Origin: Gloeocapsopsis crepidinum LEGE 06123
Lineage (GTDB): Bacteria; Cyanobacteriota; Cyanobacteriia; Cyanobacteriales; Chroococcidiopsidaceae
Reading direction: 5' to 3'
NCBI RefSeq assembly: GCF_015207655.1
Contig: NZ_JADEWN010000014.1
Coordinates: 1 to 64,000 of the forward strand
Length of the DNA stretch: 64,000 nucleotides
Below the pieces are notes generated by a model. The model made no database searches, was not told where the DNA came from, and saw only the letters and a list, made by a program, of their open reading frames with translations. The translations under genes were made by a program, and so were the position numbers. The stretch's first letter is position 1, and each line of letters begins with the position of its first letter. Below, in pieces: positions 11,998 through 21,211 of the stretch.

Positions 11998-13455
11998 ATG
12001 AATTGGCGTCAATTTTTAGTAAGTGCGAAAACACGCATTTTAGCTTGGCTAGCTGTCTTAATGATATTCTCTGTCATTGCTTCTGTCTTAACCATTCGCC
12101 ATATTCTTTATACTTTATTAGAACAACGAGTTGAAGCCTCGCTTTTACAAGAGGTGGAAGAAGTTAATCGATTAGTTGATGGAAGAAACCCAGTTACAGG
12201 AGATCTTTTTGGTGATGATGTAGCAGCGATTTTGCGAGTTTTTTTATCTCGTAATGTTCCAGACGATAATGAATACTTGATTGCGATAATAGACAGAGAG
12301 ATTTATCAGACAAGTCCTGTTACTATTCCAGATGTTTTGTACAAGGAATTAGAGTCAACTCGTTATTTTTTAAATCTAAATCGTCCTAAGCAAAATAGAT
12401 TAGTAACTTCTTCAGGCACGTTTGTTTATTTAGCTCAACCAATCGTCATCAATGGAGGAAAACAGCAAGGTGTATTTGTTGTAGCTAACTTGATTACAAA
12501 TGAGCAACAAGAGGTAAATCAAGCTGTTTTTGTAGCAGCAATAGTGATTATTATTGTACTTTTTGTTGCTTTGTTTTTGGCATGGATGATTACCGGAAAA
12601 GTTTTAGCTCCATTAAAAATACTAACTGAAACTGCTCGCTCAATTACTGATTTCGATCAAAATTTAAGTCAGCGAATTCCAGTTAAAGGAGAAGATGAAA
12701 TTGCCGAATTAACGATGACTTTCAATGAAATGCTCGATCGGCTTGAGGCTTCTTTTACTAGCCAAAGGGATTTTATTAACGATGCTAGTCATGAGTTACA
12801 GACTCCTTTGACAATTATTCAAGGAAATTTAGAACTCTTAAGCGATCGCCCACAAGAACAGCACGAAACACTAGCATTAGTCAGTGATGAACTAAACCGT
12901 ATGAGTCGGTTTGTTGGGGACTTACTCTTACTTGCAAGAGCAGAAAGACTAGATTTTTTGAATGTAGAGTTAGTAGATGTTCAAAAATTTGTAGAAGAAG
13001 TTTATGCAAAAGCAATTGCGTTAGCTAAGCGAAATTGGCATTTAGAAGCAAAAACCTCGATCCGCATTGTTGCAGATCGTCAGCGGCTAACTCAAGTTAT
13101 GATGAATTTAATTAGAAATGCTGTCGAACATACTACAGAGGACGGTTTAATTGAAATTGGAGTATCGCTAGTTGGCGATCGCACTCATTTCTGGGTTCGC
13201 GATACAGGAGTTGGTATCAATCTTGCAGATCAAGAACGTATTCTTAAGCGGTTTGCTCGTGCTACTCATAGTAGAAGGCGTTCTGAAGGAGCTGGGTTAG
13301 GATTATCTATTGTAGAGGCGATCGCTAAAGCACATGGAGGTTACGTAAAACTACACAGTTACCCAGGTGTTGGTTCCACCTTTACCGTTGTTATCCCACT
13401 CGAACCGCCCCAAGAAGTCGTATCAAATGAACCGTATTCTCATCGCCGAAGATGA
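11998..13455 (+). CDS. Membrane sensor histidine kinase (HAMP type)
   Basis: The 485-residue protein has a transmembrane helix at about 12-34, an extracytoplasmic sensor region (about 35-175), a second helix at about 176-200, a HAMP domain (about 200-255), HisKA and HATPase_c. The phospho-acceptor is H265 in DASHELQTPLTI, the N-box is NLIRNAVEHT, G1 is DTGVGI and G2 is EGAGLGLSIVEA. It is an inner-membrane sensor. The gene overlaps the response regulator by 29 nt, so the two form a cognate pair. The glycosyltransferase/ABC operon starts 212 bp after the regulator, which makes it a plausible but unproven target. Confidence 0.93.
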   Translation: MNWRQFLVSAKTRILAWLAVLMIFSVIASVLTIRHILYTLLEQRVEASLLQEVEEVNRLVDGRNPVTGDLFGDDVAAILRVFLSRNVPDDNEYLIAIIDREIYQTSPVTIPDVLYKELESTRYFLNLNRPKQNRLVTSSGTFVYLAQPIVINGGKQQGVFVVANLITNEQQEVNQAVFVAAIVIIIVLFVALFLAWMITGKVLAPLKILTETARSITDFDQNLSQRIPVKGEDEIAELTMTFNEMLDRLEASFTSQRDFINDASHELQTPLTIIQGNLELLSDRPQEQHETLALVSDELNRMSRFVGDLLLLARAERLDFLNVELVDVQKFVEEVYAKAIALAKRNWHLEAKTSIRIVADRQRLTQVMMNLIRNAVEHTTEDGLIEIGVSLVGDRTHFWVRDTGVGINLADQERILKRFARATHSRRRSEGAGLGLSIVEAIAKAHGGYVKLHSYPGVGSTFTVVIPLEPPQEVVSNEPYSHRRR

Positions 13456-14092
13456 ACCGCGAATTTCTGCCTTTCTTAAGAAAGGTTTAGAAGCTAACGG
13501 ATTTGCAACCACTGTTGTAGAAGATGGTAACGGAGCAGCGTATCTAGCTCGCAGCCAAGATTTTGATGTCATGCTACTCGATCTAGTGCTTCCTGGAAAA
13601 CATGGCTTAAAAGTGCTAGAAGAAATTCGCGATCGCGGCGAACAGCTACCTATTATAATTTTGACAGCTTTTGATGATGTCCAAGATAAAGTCGCCGGAC
13701 TTGAAGCTGGTGCCGATGACTATATCACAAAGCCGTTTCGTCTCGAAGAACTGATCGCGCGGGTTAGGGTGCAGTTGCGTAAAACTCACTCGCCACAAAA
13801 AGAGGAAATGCTACTGCAGGTTGGCAATATTGTGCTTGACTTGCGCAAACGTCAGGTGCAAGTTGCAAAGCGCCTCGTTGAGTTACCCATCCGAGAGTTT
13901 ACGTTGCTAGAGATGTTGATGCGTCATCCAGGAGAAGTCATCAGTCGCGAAGATTTACTCAATCATGTTTGGGGCTATGACTACGAGCCTAATTCAAATA
14001 TTGTTGATGTTTATATCGGCTATCTCCGTAAAAAGCTCGGTAACAAATTGATTGAAACCGTTAGAGGAATTGGGTATCGTTTACGAGAATGA
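13427..14092 (+). CDS. OmpR/PhoB-family response regulator
   Basis: The protein is 221 residues from ATG 13427. I chose this start because the receiver domain begins directly with MNRILIAEDEPR; an earlier in-frame ATG at 13367 would add 20 unrelated residues. The receiver (1-115) has acidic residues E8/D9, phospho-acceptor D52 in LLDLVLPG and the conserved lysine in ITKPF. The C-terminal winged helix (about 125-221) has LLEMLMRHPGEVISREDLL and VDVYIGYLRKKL, GIGYRL. It overlaps the upstream kinase gene by 29 nt and is its likely partner. It is a DNA-binding transcription factor with unknown targets. Confidence 0.95.
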   Translation: MNRILIAEDEPRISAFLKKGLEANGFATTVVEDGNGAAYLARSQDFDVMLLDLVLPGKHGLKVLEEIRDRGEQLPIIILTAFDDVQDKVAGLEAGADDYITKPFRLEELIARVRVQLRKTHSPQKEEMLLQVGNIVLDLRKRQVQVAKRLVELPIREFTLLEMLMRHPGEVISREDLLNHVWGYDYEPNSNIVDVYIGYLRKKLGNKLIETVRGIGYRLRE

Positions 14093-14304
14093 GAGCTTTC
14101 TCATCTTTTCTCATCAATATTTCATGCAAAATTAGATACATGAAAGTTATTCTTAATGTGATCTTAAACAGCAAATAATCTTTTTTTAAAGTTGATGACT
14201 CGAGTAAGGATAAGTCTCACAAAACATCTTCCCTGACTTGGTTTCAGGTTGGTAGATGCATTTGACATAAACGCTTCAAGCTCTCATGTGGGGGAGGAAC
14301 AGTT

Positions 14305-15666
14305 ATGAGAATGTCACCTAAGAATAACCGGAAGCGACAGTGGGATAACTATACTATCGGTTCCATCAACAAAGGAATTACGATAAACACCGTAGCTACT
14401 ATCAAGGAAGGTTGTCGGTTAATACCGCTGCAACGCCAAAATTACGACAATCAGCAGGACAATAGCACGAATACACGAAAGCTACACATTGCGCTTTATT
14501 CGCATGACACAATGGGTCTTGGTCACAAGTGCCGTAACTTGCTTATTGCCCAAACTCTCGCAAAATCCTCATTGCAAGCGTCAATTTTGTTGATTACTGG
14601 GATGGGAGAAGCTAGTACCTTTGATATTCCCCCAGGAATCGATTATTTATCACTTCCAGCACTGCGCAAGCAGGTAGATGGCAAGTATCAGTCACGACGG
14701 ATAGAATTGCCATTACAAGATATCATTGCATTGCGCTCTCAAACGATTCGGGCGGCACTCGCAGCATTTAAGCCGGATGTCTTTATTGTAGATAATGTCC
14801 CACGAGGTGCAGTTGGTGAACTGAATTCTGCTTTAGAGTATCTCAAAAGTAGGGAACAGACACACTGCGTACTAGGGTTACGTGATGTTCTAGATGCTCC
14901 AGCAATAGTACACCGCGAATGGCAACGCGCTGCCAACGAAGAAGCTATTTGTAAATATTATGATGCAGTGTGGGTTTACGGAGATCCAACTGTTTACGAT
15001 CCTGTACACGAGTACAACTTTTCTCCTGAAGTTGCCAAAAAAGTTCGCTACACAGGCTATTTTGACCAACGTCAACGCCTTCAGTTTAATCAATCTCAGA
15101 CTGATGAATTACTCGCAAGTCTAGAATTACCACCTGGTCGTTTGGCACTCTGTTTGGTAGGAGGTGGGCAAGATGGAGCTTATCTTGCCAAAGCCTTTGT
15201 CAATGCAATATTACCTCCCAACACAAATGGCATCATTGTCACAGGACCTTTTATGCCGCAACAAGTACGGCAACAACTACATCAGAAAGCACAAATGTGT
15301 CCGCGACTGCGAGTATTAGATGTCGCTGAACCAACTCAACTACTACATCATGCAGATTGTGTCGTTGCGATGGGTGGGTATAACACGACTTGTGAGTTGC
15401 TATCTTTTGGTAAGCGATCGCTCATCGTCCCGCGAGTTCAGCCTCGGACTGAACAACTGATTCGAGCACAACGCCTTTACGAGCTAGGTTTGACCGACTT
15501 ACTTCATCCCAACGATGTCAATCCTCAAGCGATCGCCGCATGGCTGGCACAACATCAGCAACCGCAGCCAAAACAATCGGTCGATCTCAATGGTCTAGAG
15601 CGCTTGCCATATTTATTAAGTGAGCTAGTGACGCGCTCTTCAGAGGCACAAAGCCGAGCTTCGTAA
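14305..15666 (+). CDS. MurG-like GT-B glycosyltransferase
   Basis: The 453-residue protein starts with about 55 basic, low-complexity residues, then a GT-B core. The N-terminal lobe motif is SHDTMGLGHKCRNLL (about 67-81). The C-terminal donor lobe has CLVGGGQDG and VAMGGYNTTCELLSFG, typical of MurG-like and COG4671-type transferases. No membrane helix is seen. The start at 14305 is supported by GGGGGAGG about 6 nt upstream. It opens a tight operon of three glycosyltransferases, an ABC exporter and two APH-like proteins (18-nt gap to the next gene). It probably transfers a sugar from a nucleotide donor to a small or lipid acceptor. Donor and acceptor are unknown. Confidence 0.8.
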   Translation: MRMSPKNNRKRQWDNYTIGSINKGITINTVATIKEGCRLIPLQRQNYDNQQDNSTNTRKLHIALYSHDTMGLGHKCRNLLIAQTLAKSSLQASILLITGMGEASTFDIPPGIDYLSLPALRKQVDGKYQSRRIELPLQDIIALRSQTIRAALAAFKPDVFIVDNVPRGAVGELNSALEYLKSREQTHCVLGLRDVLDAPAIVHREWQRAANEEAICKYYDAVWVYGDPTVYDPVHEYNFSPEVAKKVRYTGYFDQRQRLQFNQSQTDELLASLELPPGRLALCLVGGGQDGAYLAKAFVNAILPPNTNGIIVTGPFMPQQVRQQLHQKAQMCPRLRVLDVAEPTQLLHHADCVVAMGGYNTTCELLSFGKRSLIVPRVQPRTEQLIRAQRLYELGLTDLLHPNDVNPQAIAAWLAQHQQPQPKQSVDLNGLERLPYLLSELVTRSSEAQSRAS

Positions 15667-15684
15667 CAGGAGAATCAATTTAAT

Positions 15685-16914
15685 ATGTCTTTAAATGATA
15701 CTTTTAAGGTAGGGTACGTATTAAAGCGGTATCCTCGTTATTCTGAAACTTTTGTTGTCTCAGAAATCTTAGCACATGAAGCTGCCGGACTAGCAATCGA
15801 AATTCTTGCTTTACGCCCTCCGGTAGATGCATATTTTCAAAACATTATATCTGAAGTAAGAGCACCTGTAAAGTATTTGTTATCGCACGATCTGCGGGGC
15901 AGTACTTTATGGGCAGTGTTAGAACAAGCAAGCGCCGTTTTACCAGATTTATGGAGCAAACTTGCGATCGCGCGGGGCGAAGATGTTCATGACGTACATC
16001 AGGCGATTATGCTTGCCTGTGAAGCGCGGACTAGAGGAATTGCACATCTACACGCACATTTTGGCACTTCAGCAACAACAGTAGCGCGACTTGCTAGTCA
16101 TTTTGCGGAAATTCCTTATACATTCACAGCGCACGCCAAAGATATCTTTCATGAGAGCGTACAACCAGATGATGTGGAACGCAAGCTCAGCGATGCGGCA
16201 GCAGTTGTCACAATCAGCGATTATAATCTCAACTATTTAAACGAAACCTACGGACAAGCAGCAGCAAAAGTTCAACGGATATACAACGGTTTGGATTTAA
16301 ATCAATTTACCTATGCATCGCCTCAAAATCGCCCACTGCGGATTATTGCCATTGGGAGATTGATTGAGAAAAAAGGATTTACCTATTTAATTGAAGCCTG
16401 CGATCTTCTGCGTAGTCGTGGTTATGAGTTTGAGTGTCATATCGTTGGTGCAGGAGATTTAAGAGAAAACTTATCCGCACAAATTGAAGCCTTAAATCTG
16501 CAATCTTATGTAGAATTAATCGGTCCTCGTCCGCAGAGTGAAATCATCGATATTGTGCAATCGGCTGCGGTGTTAGCTGCGCCTTGTGTTGTTGGTACAG
16601 ACAGTAACCGTGACGGCATACCAACTGTATTACTCGAAGCAATGGCTTTAGGTACGCCTTGTATTTCTACAGACGTTACAGGGATTCCCGAAGTACTGCG
16701 GCATCAAGAAACAGGATTGATGGTAGCGCAACATGATGCGATCGCACTTGCCAAGGCACTAGAAAAGTTACTCACTGACGCTCAATTGCGCGTACAACTA
16801 GCCACCCAAGCACGGAAATTAATCGAGGCAAATTTTGATATTCACTGCAATGCTGCACATTTACGCACAATTTTTCGGGCAGCACCCGTTGAAGCAATGC
16901 AGGAGGTAGGATAA
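15685..16914 (+). CDS. GT4-family glycosyltransferase
   Basis: The 409-residue protein has GT-B/GT4 features. The N-terminal motif is VLKRYPRYSETFVVSEIL, then HLHAHFGTSATTVARL and PYTFTAHAKDIF, as in WcaL/AmsK-type exopolysaccharide transferases. The donor lobe has IGRLIEKKGFTYLIEA and the E-x7-E region DGIPTVLLEAMALGTP. It is cytoplasmic or membrane-associated. AGGAG sits about 10 nt before the ATG, 18 nt after the previous stop. Its TAA stop shares one base with the next ATG, indicating translational coupling. The substrate is unknown. Confidence 0.9.
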   Translation: MSLNDTFKVGYVLKRYPRYSETFVVSEILAHEAAGLAIEILALRPPVDAYFQNIISEVRAPVKYLLSHDLRGSTLWAVLEQASAVLPDLWSKLAIARGEDVHDVHQAIMLACEARTRGIAHLHAHFGTSATTVARLASHFAEIPYTFTAHAKDIFHESVQPDDVERKLSDAAAVVTISDYNLNYLNETYGQAAAKVQRIYNGLDLNQFTYASPQNRPLRIIAIGRLIEKKGFTYLIEACDLLRSRGYEFECHIVGAGDLRENLSAQIEALNLQSYVELIGPRPQSEIIDIVQSAAVLAAPCVVGTDSNRDGIPTVLLEAMALGTPCISTDVTGIPEVLRHQETGLMVAQHDAIALAKALEKLLTDAQLRVQLATQARKLIEANFDIHCNAAHLRTIFRAAPVEAMQEVG

Positions 16915-18083
16915 TGCGAATTGCTTATGTTTGTGCCGATCCAGGAGTTCCTGTATTTGGTTGTAAAGGTTGCTCAATTCACGTTCAAGAAGTTATTCGA
17001 GCATTACTTAAACAAGGACATCAAGTCGAGTTATTTACAACGCGCTTAGGTGGAGAACCACCACAAGATTTAGCAAAAGTTACCGTTCATCAATTACCGA
17101 AGTTACCCAAAGGCGATCGCGCGCAACGCGAAACAGCAGCACTCTCAATAAACCTCGACCTACGTTTAGCCCTAGAAAACAGCAGTGAGTTTGACTTATT
17201 TTACGAACGTTACTCGCTGTGGAGTTTTACCGCAATGGAGTACGCCAATGCCGCAAAAATTCCAGGAATATTAGAAGTCAATGCACCATTAATTGAAGAA
17301 CACGCGCAGCATCGGGGATTAGTGAACCATGAAGCCGCGTATGAAGTTGCACAGCGAGTTTTTGGCGCAGCCACCGCTTTGGTTGCAGTCTCGCAAGGAG
17401 TAGCGGATTATTTGGCAAGTTACCCTGTGGCACAAGGACGAATTCATGTTATCCCCAATGGTGTGAATCCTGACCGCTTTCCCGTCAATCTCAATCCATC
17501 ACTTCCGACACCTAATGATGTCTTTACAGTAGGTTTTGTTGGAACAATGAAGCCGTGGCATGGTTTAGAGACGTTGATTGAAGCATTTAATATTTTATAT
17601 GGTGCTGATAATACAACTCGGCTGTTGATTGTTGGAGATGGACCAACAAAAGACGAAGTACTACAAAACCTAGCAACTCGCCGTTTAACTCAAGCAGTCC
17701 ACCTGACAGGCGCTGTTACCGCCGCACAAATTCCAGGATTACTTGCCTCAATGGATGTTGCAGTTGCACCTTATGTCCACCAGTCGCACTTTTACTTTTC
17801 GCCGTTGAAAGTTTATGAATATATGGCAGCAGGACTGCCCATTGTTGCCACTGATATTGGGCAAATCTCGCGCTTGCTTCAAAATCGCGTAAATGGACTT
17901 TTGTGTGCGCCAGGTGATGTATTACAGTTAGCTGCACTTCTTTATCAACTACGACTGCAACCAGAACTGCGATCGCGCTTAGGTCAGGCGGCAAGAAAGA
18001 CTGTATTGGAAAATCATACGTGGGATGTCGTCGTGCAACAGACACTTCGTTTAGTGAGTTCTTCGGTTGTGGAGGTCAGTTAA
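16914..18083 (+). CDS. GT4-family glycosyltransferase
   Basis: This is a second GT4-type enzyme (389 residues). The N-terminus is RIAYVCADPGVPVFGCKGCSIHVQE, where a glycine loop is typical for acceptor binding. The donor lobe has GFVGTMKPWHGLETLIEAF and SPLKVYEYMAAGLPIVATDIG with the E-x7-E pattern. The gene overlaps its predecessor by one base (TAATG) and has AGGAGG upstream. The next gene, an ABC exporter, begins 3 nt after its stop. This arrangement suggests co-synthesis of a glycan or glycoside that the neighbouring transporter moves. Confidence 0.9.
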   Translation: MRIAYVCADPGVPVFGCKGCSIHVQEVIRALLKQGHQVELFTTRLGGEPPQDLAKVTVHQLPKLPKGDRAQRETAALSINLDLRLALENSSEFDLFYERYSLWSFTAMEYANAAKIPGILEVNAPLIEEHAQHRGLVNHEAAYEVAQRVFGAATALVAVSQGVADYLASYPVAQGRIHVIPNGVNPDRFPVNLNPSLPTPNDVFTVGFVGTMKPWHGLETLIEAFNILYGADNTTRLLIVGDGPTKDEVLQNLATRRLTQAVHLTGAVTAAQIPGLLASMDVAVAPYVHQSHFYFSPLKVYEYMAAGLPIVATDIGQISRLLQNRVNGLLCAPGDVLQLAALLYQLRLQPELRSRLGQAARKTVLENHTWDVVVQQTLRLVSSSVVEVS

Positions 18084-18086
18084 TCG

Positions 18087-19931
18087 ATGGGTCGTCCGCA
18101 GAAAATACAAGAAATTGTGCCAGGATTTTGGCAGATTTTACAGCGCTTTCAACCATATATTCAAAAACAGCAAGCGTTAGTGATTGGATCGTTGTTGGCA
18201 CTCCTTGCTGAAGTGGGGTTGCGACTTCTAGAACCTTGGCCCTTGAAGTTCGTGTTTGACCGCGTGATTGATCCTACAGGCGAAGCATCAGGGATTGCTT
18301 GGATTGATAATCTGACGCCAACGACACTGTTATGGCTGTCGGCATTAGGACTTGTGTTAGTGACTGGGCTGCGATCGCTTGCGGCATATGGTAGTACCGT
18401 AGGTTTTGCCTTGACGGGAAACCGCGTTCTCACTGAGGTACGCAATGATTTATATCGCCACTTGCAGAGTTTATCGCTGTCGTTTCACACGAAAGCTAAA
18501 GGTGGCGAACTAACGATTCGAGTCATCAGTGACATTGGCTTACTTAAAGATGTTATTGTCACCGCGTTTTTGCCTCTACTAGGTAATGCGTTGATTTTGG
18601 TGGGAATGGTAGCATTGATGTTCTGGTTGCATCTTGAATTGATGCTGCTGGCACTTCTGACTGTTCCATTGTTCTACATTGCTACAGCAAGGTTAAGTAG
18701 CCGAATTCGCGATGTCTCGCGCAAACAACGTCAACGAGAAGGCGCAATGGCTGCAACTGCTGCTGAATCAATCAGCGCAATTAAAATTGTCAAAACGCTG
18801 TCGTTAGAAGAAACCTTTGCACAGACTTTTTCAGGTCAAAGTCACAAAAGCTTAAAAGATGGCGTGAAAGCTAAGCGGTTAGAAGCAAGTTTAGAACGAA
18901 CCGTCGATCTGTTAATTGCGATCTCAACTGCAATTGTTTTAGGACGCGGTGCGCAATTAGTTTTGAGTAATGCGCTGACGCCTGGTGACTTGCTGGTTTT
19001 CTTATCTTACTTAAAAAACGCTTTTAAACCTGTCAAAGACTTTGCCAAATATACCGGAAGACTCGCCAAAGGAACTGCCGCAGGCGAACGCATTATTGAC
19101 TTACTTGACCAAAAACCCGAAGTTCAAAACCTTCCAGGCGCAAAACCTGCACCGCCATTCCAGGGTTATGTTCAATTTGAAAACATCACGTTTGCCTATG
19201 AACCAGGACACCCCACACTCAAAGATATTGATTTTAGTGTCGCCCCTGGTCAGCAAGTTGCTTTAGTTGGGCATTCTGGAAGTGGCAAATCAACATTAAC
19301 CAGCTTAATCCTGCGGCTTTATGACCCAGATCGCGGTCGCGTACTGATTGATGGACATGATATTCGCGAATATACAGCGACATCACTGCGGGCGCAAGTT
19401 AGTGTGGTGTTGCAAGAGAGTTTGTTATTCGCCGGAAGTATTTGGGAAAACATCGCCTATGGTTCGCCCGATGCTACACCTGAGGAAATCATTACTGCGG
19501 CAAAAGTTGCGAATGCGCATGACTTCATTCAAAATCTCCCGCAAGGCTACGATACTCTAGTAGGCGAACGCGGGGTTACACTTTCTGGCGGACAGCGACA
19601 ACGAATTGCGATCGCCCGCGCAGCTGTGCGTCAAGCACCAATTCTCATTTTGGATGAACCGACAACAGGTTTAGATCAAGAAAATGAGCAAGTTGTTGTC
19701 GAAGCTTTAGAAAGACTGGCTTGGGGTAAAACGACTTTCACGATCGCCCACGATCTTTATCTAGCAGCGCGTGCTGATTTGATTCTTTATGTCGAAAACG
19801 GACGCATTTTAGAACGCGGCACGCATCAAGAACTGATGCAAGCAAACGGTCGCTATGCCGAACTATACAACCTACAAGCCGCACAACGAGATCTCAACAA
19901 TCGTCAGGAGGCAACTCATGTTACCCGCTGA
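18087..19931 (+). CDS. ABC exporter (fused membrane and ATPase domains)
   Basis: The 614-residue half-transporter has six membrane helices (about 30-320) and an ATPase domain (about 350-600). Walker A is GHSGSGKST with K401, the signature is LSGGQRQR, Walker B is ILILDEPTTGLD with catalytic E523, and the H-loop is TIAHD. All catalytic residues are intact, unlike the exporter at 1254. It resembles MsbA/multidrug/lipid-linked exporters and probably forms a homodimer in the inner membrane. GGAGG lies about 12 nt upstream of the ATG. It is embedded in the glycosyltransferase operon and overlaps the next gene by 14 nt, so it likely exports the product of that pathway. Confidence 0.93.
   Translation: MGRPQKIQEIVPGFWQILQRFQPYIQKQQALVIGSLLALLAEVGLRLLEPWPLKFVFDRVIDPTGEASGIAWIDNLTPTTLLWLSALGLVLVTGLRSLAAYGSTVGFALTGNRVLTEVRNDLYRHLQSLSLSFHTKAKGGELTIRVISDIGLLKDVIVTAFLPLLGNALILVGMVALMFWLHLELMLLALLTVPLFYIATARLSSRIRDVSRKQRQREGAMAATAAESISAIKIVKTLSLEETFAQTFSGQSHKSLKDGVKAKRLEASLERTVDLLIAISTAIVLGRGAQLVLSNALTPGDLLVFLSYLKNAFKPVKDFAKYTGRLAKGTAAGERIIDLLDQKPEVQNLPGAKPAPPFQGYVQFENITFAYEPGHPTLKDIDFSVAPGQQVALVGHSGSGKSTLTSLILRLYDPDRGRVLIDGHDIREYTATSLRAQVSVVLQESLLFAGSIWENIAYGSPDATPEEIITAAKVANAHDFIQNLPQGYDTLVGERGVTLSGGQRQRIAIARAAVRQAPILILDEPTTGLDQENEQVVVEALERLAWGKTTFTIAHDLYLAARADLILYVENGRILERGTHQELMQANGRYAELYNLQAAQRDLNNRQEATHVTR
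19906..19911 (+). promoter_or_regulatory. Ribosome binding site AGGAGG that fixes the next start
   Basis: AGGAGG lies 6 nt before ATG 19918, inside the end of the ABC exporter gene. It supports 19918 rather than the upstream in-frame ATG at 19855 as the start of the phosphotransferase-like protein. Confidence 0.8.
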
Positions 19932-21201
19932 TAGCAGCTTAATTCATCGCGATGCTGAATTATCAGGATTAGCGGTATTACTCGATGTTGATGCTTTGGC
20001 AGCTGTACTACAAGCAGAACTACCTGAAATTAACATTCAATCAATCCGCAGTACTTATGTACGGTACAAGCGCGGAACTAACTGTTTAGTTGCTTATGAA
20101 TTGAATGTCGCAGGAACCAAAGTTCCGATTTATGCTAAAGCCTTTGGTGCAAATAGCTGGAATAAATTACAAAAGTTTAGAAATCGAACCAGCGTACCAG
20201 GATCGTTAGGTATTGGTCGGGTGATTTTAGAAGCTTACGGAATTGCAGTGTGTTTTTTCCCCAATGATAAAAATCTCAAACAACTGCCGCAGCTTGTCGA
20301 TCAGCGAACTCGCAAGCATCTGCTAGACAAAATGTCTGCAACTGATTTGTGCAAAACACAACTGTTGAATTTGCGGTATAAACCAGAAAGGCGATATGTA
20401 GGGCAACTGCGTACTGATACTAACATTCAGGCAGTGCTAAAAGCATACACAAAAGAAGATTTCCTGCAAGCTAAAACAAACGCCCAAGCATTTCATTCAG
20501 GTACAGTTTTAAATGTCGCACCAACCTTGGGTTATTCAGATCGCGATCGCCTATTAGCATTTAAATGGATACCACAATTACCATTGCATGAAGCGATCGC
20601 CCAGCCACAATTTAACTATGATACGATTACGCTTACAGGTGCAGCTTTAGCCGAAGTTCACGCCCAAAATCCCGCAAACTTAAATATTCTTAGCCGTAAC
20701 GCTGAAGCACAAAGTTTATTGTCGATTGCTGCCGATTTAAGCTTTATTCATCCTCAAATCGCTGATTTAGCTCAGAATTTAGCACAACAATTTACAGAAC
20801 AATTACTATCACTACCTCAGCTAACAATTCCAATTCATGGTGACTTTAACGCCGAACAAATATTATTAGGAGAAAATAATGTGACCTTTCTCGACTTCGA
20901 TCGGGCAGTTCGCAGCGATCCTGCAGCTGATTTAGGCTCATTTGTTGCTCGATTAGAATATGACAAATTACGCGTTAACTTGCCATCATACCGCTTAGAA
21001 CGTATTAAGGAAGCATTGTTACAAAGCTATCAAGCACCATTCCTACTTAACCGCATCGAGTTATACACAGCGATCGCTTTATTTCGTCTGGCGTGTGAGC
21101 CATTTCGCTATCGCGAACCAAATTGGGATGAAAAAACTGTGATGATTTTACAGCAGGTTGAGACAATTTTACAGCCATTAAGCACACCTCAATCAGCATA
21201 A
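19918..21201 (+). CDS. Phosphotransferase-fold protein (APH-like kinase)
   Basis: The protein is 427 residues from ATG 19918. The C-terminal half carries the kinase-like loop IHGDFNAEQILL, with an HGDxxxxN-like pattern and Asn replaced in spacing, and the metal site VTFLDFDRA, as in aminoglycoside/choline phosphotransferases. The N-terminal half (TYVRYKRGTNCLVAYEL) matches the nucleotide-binding lobe. Such proteins phosphorylate small hydroxylated molecules or sugars; whether this one is an active kinase is not shown. It overlaps the exporter gene by 14 nt and is followed 10 nt later by a second member of the fold. A sugar or glycoside kinase for the operon product is the most natural guess. 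Confidence 0.75.
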   Translation: MLPADSSLIHRDAELSGLAVLLDVDALAAVLQAELPEINIQSIRSTYVRYKRGTNCLVAYELNVAGTKVPIYAKAFGANSWNKLQKFRNRTSVPGSLGIGRVILEAYGIAVCFFPNDKNLKQLPQLVDQRTRKHLLDKMSATDLCKTQLLNLRYKPERRYVGQLRTDTNIQAVLKAYTKEDFLQAKTNAQAFHSGTVLNVAPTLGYSDRDRLLAFKWIPQLPLHEAIAQPQFNYDTITLTGAALAEVHAQNPANLNILSRNAEAQSLLSIAADLSFIHPQIADLAQNLAQQFTEQLLSLPQLTIPIHGDFNAEQILLGENNVTFLDFDRAVRSDPAADLGSFVARLEYDKLRVNLPSYRLERIKEALLQSYQAPFLLNRIELYTAIALFRLACEPFRYREPNWDEKTVMILQQVETILQPLSTPQSA

Positions 21202-21211
21202 CAGGAGGTGT